Shown: positions 58,161-64,000 of the stretch, one piece after another
How the letters are laid out: each line of letters starts with the position of its first letter
How positions within the stretch are numbered: position 1 is the first letter of the stretch
NCBI RefSeq assembly: GCF_000422085.1
Contig: NC_021741.1
Location: forward strand, 5,084,001 to 5,148,000
Source of the DNA: Serratia liquefaciens ATCC 27592
GTDB taxonomy: Bacteria; Pseudomonadota; Gammaproteobacteria; Enterobacterales; Enterobacteriaceae
Direction: 5' to 3'
Length of the DNA: 64,000 nt
Program-made: the position numbers and the translations under genes
Notes under the pieces: model-generated
What the model was told of the DNA's origin: nothing
Databases searched by the model: none
What the model saw: only the letters and a program-made list of their open reading frames with translations

Positions 58161-59561
58161 ATGACCCAGCCATCCGCCGAGTTCGATGCTGCGCAAAAAG
58201 CATCCGCCACTCCCCGCAACAGTGAACTGATTTATCGCCTGGAAGATCGCCCGCCGCTGCCGCAAACGCTGTTTGCCGCCGGTCAGCACCTGTTGGCGAT
58301 GTTCGTAGCCGTGATCACACCGGCCCTGTTGATTTGTCAGGCACTGGGTCTGCCGGCGCAGGACACTCAGCACATTATCAGCATGTCGCTGTTCGCCTCC
58401 GGCCTGGCCTCTATTTTACAAATCAAAACCTGGGGACCCGTCGGCTCGGGCTTGCTGTCTATTCAGGGCACCAGCTTTAACTTTGTTTCGCCGCTGATCA
58501 TGGGCGGGCTGGCGCTGAAAAATGGCGGTGCGGACGTTCCCACCATGATGGCTGCGCTGTTCGGTACGCTGATGGTCGCCTCCTGCACCGAGATCCTGCT
58601 GTCACGCGTGTTGCACTTGGCACGGCGCATCATCACCCCGCTGGTCTCCGGCATTGTGGTGATGATTATCGGTTTGTCTCTGATTCAGGTCGGTTTGACT
58701 TCCATCGGCGGCGGCTATGCTGCGATGAACGGAGGTACCTTCGGCGCCCCCAAAAATCTGCTGCTGGCCGGCGCGGTATTACTGGTCATTATTCTGCTTA
58801 ACCGTCAGCGCAATCCCTACCTGCGCGTCGCCTCACTGGTGATTGCCATGGCGGTGGGTTATCTGCTGGCCTGGGCCATGGGCATGCTGCCAGAAAGCCA
58901 GCCCACCCCCGAGACGGCGGCGATCATCATCCCGACCCCGCTGTATTACGGTCTGGGTTTTGACTGGAATCTGCTGCTGCCGCTGATGTTGATATTTATG
59001 GTCACCTCGCTGGAAACTATCGGCGATATCACCGCGACCTCTGACGTGTCGGAACAACCTGTCAGTGGCCCACTGTATATGAAGCGCCTTAAGGGCGGCG
59101 TACTGGCCAACGGCCTGAACTCCATGCTGTCGGCGGTGTTTAATACCTTCCCTAACTCCTGCTTCGGTCAAAACAATGGCGTGATCCAACTGACCGGCGT
59201 CGCCAGCCGCTACGTCGGCTTCGTGGTGGCACTGATGCTGATCGCGCTGGGGCTGTTCCCGGCGGTGGCCGGCTTCGTACAACACATTCCTGAGCCGGTA
59301 TTGGGCGGCGCCACCCTGGTGATGTTCGGCACCATCGCCGCATCCGGTGTGCGCATCGTGTCGCGAGAGCGTCTGAACCGCCGTGCAATCATGATCATGG
59401 CGCTGTCGTTGGCCGTGGGGATGGGCGTTTCCCAGCAACCGTTGATCTTGCAGTTCGCACCGGACTGGCTGAAAACATTACTCTCCTCAGGCATTGCTGC
59501 CGGCGGCATCACTGCCATCGCGCTGAACCTGCTGTTCCCGCAGGAACACGAGAAACAATAA
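58161..59561 (+). CDS. xanP: Xanthine permease
   Basis: XanP is a proton-coupled xanthine importer of the NCS2 (NAT) family in the inner membrane. With the start at 58161 it has 466 residues (463 in E. coli) and about 14 membrane segments. Signature regions are [13 protein letters not shown] near residue 105, the substrate-site [19 protein letters not shown] near residue 285, and the NAT motif [16 protein letters not shown] near residue 335. A longer reading frame upstream crosses the promoter and is rejected. A PurR-like operator precedes it. Confidence 0.95.
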   Translation: MTQPSAEFDAAQKASATPRNSELIYRLEDRPPLPQTLFAAGQHLLAMFVAVITPALLICQALGLPAQDTQHIISMSLFASGLASILQIKTWGPVGSGLLSIQGTSFNFVSPLIMGGLALKNGGADVPTMMAALFGTLMVASCTEILLSRVLHLARRIITPLVSGIVVMIIGLSLIQVGLTSIGGGYAAMNGGTFGAPKNLLLAGAVLLVIILLNRQRNPYLRVASLVIAMAVGYLLAWAMGMLPESQPTPETAAIIIPTPLYYGLGFDWNLLLPLMLIFMVTSLETIGDITATSDVSEQPVSGPLYMKRLKGGVLANGLNSMLSAVFNTFPNSCFGQNNGVIQLTGVASRYVGFVVALMLIALGLFPAVAGFVQHIPEPVLGGATLVMFGTIAASGVRIVSRERLNRRAIMIMALSLAVGMGVSQQPLILQFAPDWLKTLLSSGIAAGGITAIALNLLFPQEHEKQ

Positions 59562-59583
59562 TCCATCGAACTGCCTTGTGACA

Positions 59584-59610
59584 AACGGCCGCTTGCGGCC
59601 GTTTTTTATT
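59584..59610 (+). terminator. Intrinsic terminator of xanP
   Basis: AACGGCCGC, TT, GCGGCCGTT followed by TTTTATT, just after xanP. Confidence 0.92.
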
Positions 59611-59693
59611 GCCTATCAGACCATTGCACTTGAGATGCCCGGCCAATTGCGGCATAAACAGGGTATCTTTTTTGACCGACGCGGATGTAGACG

Positions 59694-61355
59694 ATGAAAT
59701 TTATCGGAAAACTGTTGCTGACGTTGCTGCTGCTGGTCGTGCTGGCCGTTGCACTGTTGTACGTCATAGGGCAAACCCGTTGGGCCGCGGGCTGGGTCAG
59801 CCGCTGGGTCAGCGATAACAGCGACTACCGCCTGTCGGTGGCGGCAATCTCGCACTCATGGAACCAGCCGGGCCAAATCAGCCTGGAAGACGTTCAGTTG
59901 GCCAAAAAAAATCAGCCTCAATCACTGGTTGCCAAACGTCTGGACCTCGGCCTCAGCCTGCGCCAAATTACCGAACCTCGTCATTTCCATAGCGTCACGC
60001 TGCGTGACGGCACGCTGAATCTGCAGCAGCAGGACGCAGCAATGCCAATACAGGCCGACGTGCTGCAACTGAGCAATATGGCGCTGCAATCCAACGATGA
60101 AACCTGGCAGCTCAACGCGCAGCAGGTCAACGCCGGCATCACGCCATGGCAACCCAAAGCCGGCCATCCATTAGGTGATAACAATCAGTTCCAGTTCAGT
60201 GCCGGCTCGATGACGCTCAATGGCATCCCGGCCTCTCAGGTGCTGGTTCAGGGCGAGCTGAAACAAAATCAGCTGCTGCTCAGCAATTTCGGCGCCGACC
60301 TGGCGCAGGGGGATTTGACCGGCGTAGCCACTCGCGCCGCCGACGGCAGTTGGCAGGTAGAGCGACTGAGGCTCAGCGGCGTGCGCATGCAGACACCGCT
60401 GACACTGGAACAGTTCTGGCAACGTTTTACCGCTCTGCCCCCCGTCACGCTCAAACGTTTTGATCTGATAGATGCACGGCTGGAAGGCAAGGAGTGGGCA
60501 TTTAACGATCTCGACCTGTCACTGCAAAATGTCACCTTCCAACAGGGCGGCTGGAGCAGCCAGGACGGTTCGCTGAACTTTAACGCCAGCGACCTGATCA
60601 ATGGCAGTTTCCATCTGATTGATCCGATCATGAATATGCGACTCTCGCCGGCCGGCATCGCCATTCAGCAGTTCACCACCCGCTGGGAAGGTGGGTTATT
60701 GCGCACCACGGGAAACTGGCTGCGTGCCAACAACCGCCTGCAGCTGGATGAGGTCGCTGTCGCTGCGTTGGAATACACCTTACCTATAGACTGGCGCGCA
60801 TTGTGGTTACAACCGCTGCCGAACTGGCTGGCGGAGGTGTATGTCAATAAACTGACCACCAACCGTAACCTGATCATCGATATCAACCCGGCCTTCCCTT
60901 TCCAGATCACCGCACTGGACGGTTATGGCAGCAACCTGCTGCTGGCGCGCGACCACCAGTGGGGCATCTGGTCCGGCACGCTGAATTTGAACGGAAGTGA
61001 AGCTACCTTCAACAAGATTGACGTGCGCCGACCATCGCTGGCGCTGAACGCCAATGACGGGCAGATCAACGTCACCGAGCTCAGCGCCTTTATGCCGCAG
61101 GGGTTGTTGGATGCCAAAGCCACCGTCGAGCAGCTGCCGGGCAAGCCTTTTACGCTGTCGCTGAATGGGCGTTCGGTACCGGTAAACACTCTGCAACAGT
61201 GGGGATGGCAAGCGGTGCCGCTGGAAGGCGACGGTAATCTGCAATTACAGTTGAAAGGTTTGTTGAACAGCGATGGGCCATTTAAGGCTTCATTGCAGGG
61301 CAGGTTGCAGGCAACTGCCGCCGATGGCCAAACGGTCAACCAGCAACTGCCTTAA
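59694..61355 (+). CDS. yicH: AsmA-family protein (YicH)
   Basis: YicH is a member of the AsmA family, long beta-rich periplasmic proteins anchored by one N-terminal helix and implicated in lipid transport between the membranes. The 553-residue protein (about 569 in E. coli) starts MKFIGKLLLTLLLLVVLAVA, a clear anchor. The remainder has alternating hydrophobic strands with no catalytic motif. It stands in its own unit after the xanP terminator, and its direct role is unproven. Confidence 0.92.
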   Translation: MKFIGKLLLTLLLLVVLAVALLYVIGQTRWAAGWVSRWVSDNSDYRLSVAAISHSWNQPGQISLEDVQLAKKNQPQSLVAKRLDLGLSLRQITEPRHFHSVTLRDGTLNLQQQDAAMPIQADVLQLSNMALQSNDETWQLNAQQVNAGITPWQPKAGHPLGDNNQFQFSAGSMTLNGIPASQVLVQGELKQNQLLLSNFGADLAQGDLTGVATRAADGSWQVERLRLSGVRMQTPLTLEQFWQRFTALPPVTLKRFDLIDARLEGKEWAFNDLDLSLQNVTFQQGGWSSQDGSLNFNASDLINGSFHLIDPIMNMRLSPAGIAIQQFTTRWEGGLLRTTGNWLRANNRLQLDEVAVAALEYTLPIDWRALWLQPLPNWLAEVYVNKLTTNRNLIIDINPAFPFQITALDGYGSNLLLARDHQWGIWSGTLNLNGSEATFNKIDVRRPSLALNANDGQINVTELSAFMPQGLLDAKATVEQLPGKPFTLSLNGRSVPVNTLQQWGWQAVPLEGDGNLQLQLKGLLNSDGPFKASLQGRLQATAADGQTVNQQLP

Positions 61356-61363
61356 TCCTGGAT

Positions 61364-61389
61364 AGGCCCTCTCCGCATAGAGAGGGCCT
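61364..61389. terminator. Stem-loop between yicH and fabY
   Basis: AGGCCCTCTC and GAGAGGGCCT form a ten-pair stem between the convergent yicH and fabY. No T-run follows. Confidence 0.65.
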
Positions 61390-61394
61390 GGGTG

Positions 61395-62342
61395 TTAACT
61401 GTCTATCGCCTCACAGCCGCCCTGATCCAGGGGGACTTCCGGCTCGGCCGGCAACACCATATAAGTGCCTTCAAATACCGCACCTTTGTCGTCGTCACCG
61501 AACAAATGGACTTCCGCCTGCACGCGAGCGCGGCGGCCACGGGCCAAACGGGCCAGATCGCCGCTCAACGAGCTGAGATCCGCCACTGCACGCGGTCGGC
61601 CTGTGATGGGCTTGCTGTAACGAATATGGGCATCGGCCAAAATGATGGTGCCACCGAGATGGCGCTCACGCAGCAATAGCCAGATCAGGCCCCAGGCGGT
61701 CAAGGTGGCCAGAGAGAACAGGCTGCCGGCAAACAACGTGTGGTGCGGGTTCTGGTTGCCAATTTCCGGCATGGTAGTGACAAAACGCTGGCCGGTATAT
61801 TGGCTGATGCGCACCCCCATCTTCTCGCTGAGCGGAATGTGATCGTACCAGGCCTGCTGCAGCTGACCGCACCAGTCGGGCCGATGCAGGATGTCGTCCA
61901 GCGTCGCCACCGGTTTGATCATCAGGAAATGGCGAATCGGCGTGGTTTGCGGCGCGGTGATCTCACCCTGATTAATGAAACCCAGCTTGGCAAAGAAATC
62001 TACCGCGTCTTCACGGGCGCTACAGACTACGCGCTTCACGCCCTCCTGGCGCGCCACGGATTCCAGCGTCATGGCTACCAGCGTCCCCAGGCCTTTGTCC
62101 TGCACCGTCGGGTCTACCGCCAGAAAACGAATCGCGGCTTCGTTATCGGCATTGATGTACAGTCGCCCAATGGCGACAATTTTTCCGCTCTCGTCCACCA
62201 CCATCTGATGATGTGCCATGGCGTCGTAGGCATCCTTTTCCGACCCCACCGGCTGGTGCAACGGCTTGCGCAGCATTTCCCAGCGGAACTGGTAATACTC
62301 TTTCAGTTCTTGCTCTGTTACCGGTACTCGTAGGTGATACAT
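61395..62342 (-). CDS. fabY: Fatty-acid synthesis protein FabY (acetyltransferase plus hotdog domain)
   Basis: FabY (YiiD) can supply an alternative initiation route for fatty-acid synthesis in E. coli. The N-terminal half is a GNAT domain with [20 protein letters not shown] near residue 75. The C-terminal half is a thioesterase-like hotdog domain with [20 protein letters not shown] near residue 195. The ATG at 62342 (315 residues) is preferred because AAGG lies five bases upstream; a TTG at 62381 inside dtd would add 13 residues. It is the last gene of the yihX-yihY-dtd-fabY run. Confidence 0.93.
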   Translation of the reverse strand: MYHLRVPVTEQELKEYYQFRWEMLRKPLHQPVGSEKDAYDAMAHHQMVVDESGKIVAIGRLYINADNEAAIRFLAVDPTVQDKGLGTLVAMTLESVARQEGVKRVVCSAREDAVDFFAKLGFINQGEITAPQTTPIRHFLMIKPVATLDDILHRPDWCGQLQQAWYDHIPLSEKMGVRISQYTGQRFVTTMPEIGNQNPHHTLFAGSLFSLATLTAWGLIWLLLRERHLGGTIILADAHIRYSKPITGRPRAVADLSSLSGDLARLARGRRARVQAEVHLFGDDDKGAVFEGTYMVLPAEPEVPLDQGGCEAIDS

Positions 62343-62365
62343 AGACGCCTTCTCTCTCAGAATTC

Positions 62366-62803
62366 TTAGACTTGAAGCCAAAACGTCACCGGCCCGTCGT
62401 TCACCAGCGCGACTTTCATGTCGGCCGCAAACTCACCGGTTTGGGTTTCGATACCGCGTTCGCGGCATTGGCCAACAAAATATTGGTATAACCGATCGGC
62501 CTCTTGCGGTACCGCACCGCGAGAGAAACTCGGACGCATCCCCTTTTGCGTGTCGGCCACCAGCGTGAACTGCGAGACCACCAGCAAACTGCCCCCTGCC
62601 TGTTGGACGTTGAGATTCATTTTGTCGTTCTCATCGCCAAAGATGCGGTAGCCCAATACGCGCTCACACAGGCGCTCGGCCTTCTGTTCGTTATCGTCCT
62701 GCTCCACGCCCAATAACACTAACAAACCGGGGCCTATGTTGCCTACCGTCTGGCCTTCCACCGTGACGCTGGCATTTAATACCCGTTGAATTAACGCAAT
62801 CAT
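62366..62803 (-). CDS. dtd: D-aminoacyl-tRNA deacylase
   Basis: Dtd hydrolyses D-amino acids (and glycine from mischarged tRNA-Ala) off tRNA. The start at 62803 gives 145 residues, the E. coli length. The two signature loops are [15 protein letters not shown] near residue 75 and [11 protein letters not shown] at the C-terminus. Its ATG overlaps the yihY stop (ATGA), and fabY follows after 23 bases. Confidence 0.97.
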   Translation of the reverse strand: MIALIQRVLNASVTVEGQTVGNIGPGLLVLLGVEQDDNEQKAERLCERVLGYRIFGDENDKMNLNVQQAGGSLLVVSQFTLVADTQKGMRPSFSRGAVPQEADRLYQYFVGQCRERGIETQTGEFAADMKVALVNDGPVTFWLQV

Positions 62804-63690
62804 AACTGCCCTTCTGATGACTGTTCCTGTTGTTGTGCCTTTTGCTGTCGGTAGTCGCGGTATTCCCCAATGGTAACCGTGATTTCCGCGCCGAGTAACA
62901 CGATACACCAGCTCCAGTAGACCCAAAGGAATAAAATGGGGATCACCGCCAACACGCCGTAAATCAGCTGATAAGACGGGAACATGGTGACATACAGCGC
63001 AAACCCCTTCTTGCCCAGCTCAAACAGCAAACCAGCCACCAGCGCGCCAATCAACGCATCCTTGGGTGGCACCCTAACCGTCGGCACGATGCAATACAGC
63101 AGCCAGAACGATATCCACGACAGGATCAGCGGGAAAATACGCAGCACCTGATCCACCAGGCTGTTGACGCCGGTCTGCGCCAGCCAGTTAAGCGACAGCA
63201 GATAGGAACTGATCGCCATACTGGCCCCCACCAACAGCGGCCCCAGGGTCAGCACCATCCAGTACACGGCGAAAGAAAACACGATAGGACGCTGATTCTT
63301 GCTGCGCCAGATGGTGTTGAGCACGCTGTCCACCGACGAGATCAGCAACAGCGCAGTGACTATCAGGCCGCAGGTCCCGACGGCGGTCATCTTGTTGGAG
63401 TTGGCGACAAACTGCTCCAGATAACTTTGAATTACGTTGCCGGCGGCCGGCATGAAGTTGGAAAAGATAAAGCTTTTCAGTTGAACGCTGATGTCGGAGA
63501 ACATCGGGAACGCGGCAAACAGCGCAAACACCACGGTCACCAGAGGTACCAGTGACAACAGTGATACGTAGGCCAGGTGGCCCGCCAACATGGTCAGGCC
63601 ATCGCTGTCGACGCGTTTAATCAGCAGTCGTAAAAAGGTGACGCTGGGTTTGATCGAAGCGGGCAGCTTCTTGCGGCGGAAAAACGACAT
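62800..63690 (-). CDS. yihY: YihY/BrkB-family inner-membrane protein
   Basis: YihY is a conserved inner-membrane protein of unknown function, once wrongly called ribonuclease BN. The 296-residue protein has about six membrane segments. Family motifs are [20 protein letters not shown] near residue 30, [20 protein letters not shown] near residue 115, and [18 protein letters not shown] near residue 242. The ATG at 63690 has AGGAG five bases upstream; a GTG two codons earlier is less likely. The C-terminus is Gln-rich. Confidence 0.94.
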   Translation of the reverse strand: MSFFRRKKLPASIKPSVTFLRLLIKRVDSDGLTMLAGHLAYVSLLSLVPLVTVVFALFAAFPMFSDISVQLKSFIFSNFMPAAGNVIQSYLEQFVANSNKMTAVGTCGLIVTALLLISSVDSVLNTIWRSKNQRPIVFSFAVYWMVLTLGPLLVGASMAISSYLLSLNWLAQTGVNSLVDQVLRIFPLILSWISFWLLYCIVPTVRVPPKDALIGALVAGLLFELGKKGFALYVTMFPSYQLIYGVLAVIPILFLWVYWSWCIVLLGAEITVTIGEYRDYRQQKAQQQEQSSEGQL

Positions 63691-63739
63691 GGCCACTCCT
63701 TGATGTCAGTTTGTACGCCTTAAGCTTAACCCTTTGCGG

Positions 63740-64000
63740 TCATTGGGCAAAATAAGCCGGTACTACGTCGCGGTCGGTCACGTGAACCGTTTTGATGCCA
63801 AGCGCCTGGGCAGCAGCGACGTTATCCGGGTGATCGTCAAAGAACACCGCGTCGTCCGGCGAGGTATTTTCTGCATCCAGTACGTGCAGATAAATGTTGG
63901 CGTCCGGCTTACGCATGCCAAGATCCTGCGACAAATAGAGATGATCGGCGGCTTCGGCCACCTGCGGGTAGTGCTGCGGCCAGTAATTGCAGTGCAATCG
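63740..64000 (-). CDS. yihX: Glucose-1-phosphatase YihX, C-terminal part (truncated by the window)
   Basis: Only about the last 86 codons lie in the window; the gene continues past 64000. The visible part matches the C-terminal half of HAD phosphatase YihX, with LSQDLGMRKPDANIYLHVL and the metal motif VFFDDHPDNVAAAQALGI. The frame remains open at the window edge (reading RLHCNYW), so no start can be given. YihX releases phosphate from alpha-glucose-1-phosphate in E. coli. The gap to yihY is 49 bases. Confidence 0.92.
   Translation of the reverse strand, partial: RLHCNYWPQHYPQVAEAADHLYLSQDLGMRKPDANIYLHVLDAENTSPDDAVFFDDHPDNVAAAQALGIKTVHVTDRDVVPAYFAQ

Overview
The window looks like a conserved chromosomal segment of a gammaproteobacterium in the Serratia/Yersiniaceae part of the Enterobacterales. 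Nearly every gene has a recognisable E. coli K-12 counterpart of almost the same length. The lipopolysaccharide core locus is of the Serratia/Klebsiella type, with waaE between waaA and coaD and with wabG/wabH-like transferases. Serratia is my best guess; I cannot fix the species. I see no tRNA or rRNA gene, CRISPR array, insertion sequence, prophage or integrase.

Layout. (1) 1-9860: a SufR-like regulator with fpr, yiiR, yiiQ, tpiA, sbp, pfkA, fieF, and the Cpx envelope-stress genes cpxP and cpxRA, including the small RNA CpxQ in the cpxP 3' end. (2) 9924-19420: trmL, a CHAD-domain protein and a DUF3313 lipoprotein, then the yibN-grxC-secB-gpsA-cysE operon on the minus strand and gpmI-envC-yibQ on the plus strand. 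(3) 19453-38402: kbl-tdh, then the LPS core cluster from hldD to coaD, then mutM. (4) 38482-45022: rpmB-rpmG, radC, coaBC-dut, slmA, rph-pyrE with its attenuator, and yicC. (5) 45113-50506: an SDR enzyme, a concentrative nucleoside transporter, a DUF3574 lipoprotein, yicG and ligB. (6) 50782-61355: gmk, rpoZ-spoT-trmH-recG, gltS, xanP and yicH. (7) 61395-64000: fabY, dtd, yihY and a truncated yihX. Compared with my memory of the E. coli map, three blocks that lie apart there are joined here, with junctions at cpxA/trmL and yicH/fabY.

How the genes work together. The hldD-waaF-waaC module makes the heptose donor and the first two inner-core heptosylations. waaA adds Kdo to lipid A. WaaE, WaaQ, WabG and WabH-type enzymes decorate the heptoses. 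A deacetylase and further GT4, GT2 and GT9 enzymes build a probably strain-variable outer core, onto which WaaL ligates O-antigen. The Cpx genes monitor the same envelope, and EnvC/YibQ act on peptidoglycan and cell separation. TpiA, PfkA and GpmI supply glycolysis; Rph-PyrE, Gmk, Dut and XanP handle nucleotides; SpoT and RpoZ belong to the stringent response.

The most striking irregularity is three single-base frameshifts, in cysE, the wabH-like gene and ligB. All lie in a short G-run followed by CT on the coding strand. This points to homopolymer sequencing error, or less likely to real mutations. I found no convincing previously undescribed multi-gene system. The better novelty candidates are the regulator-fpr pairing, the inverted minus-strand genes in the LPS cluster, and several strong palindromes or repeats in 5' leaders (tpiA, gpmI, hldD, rpmB).
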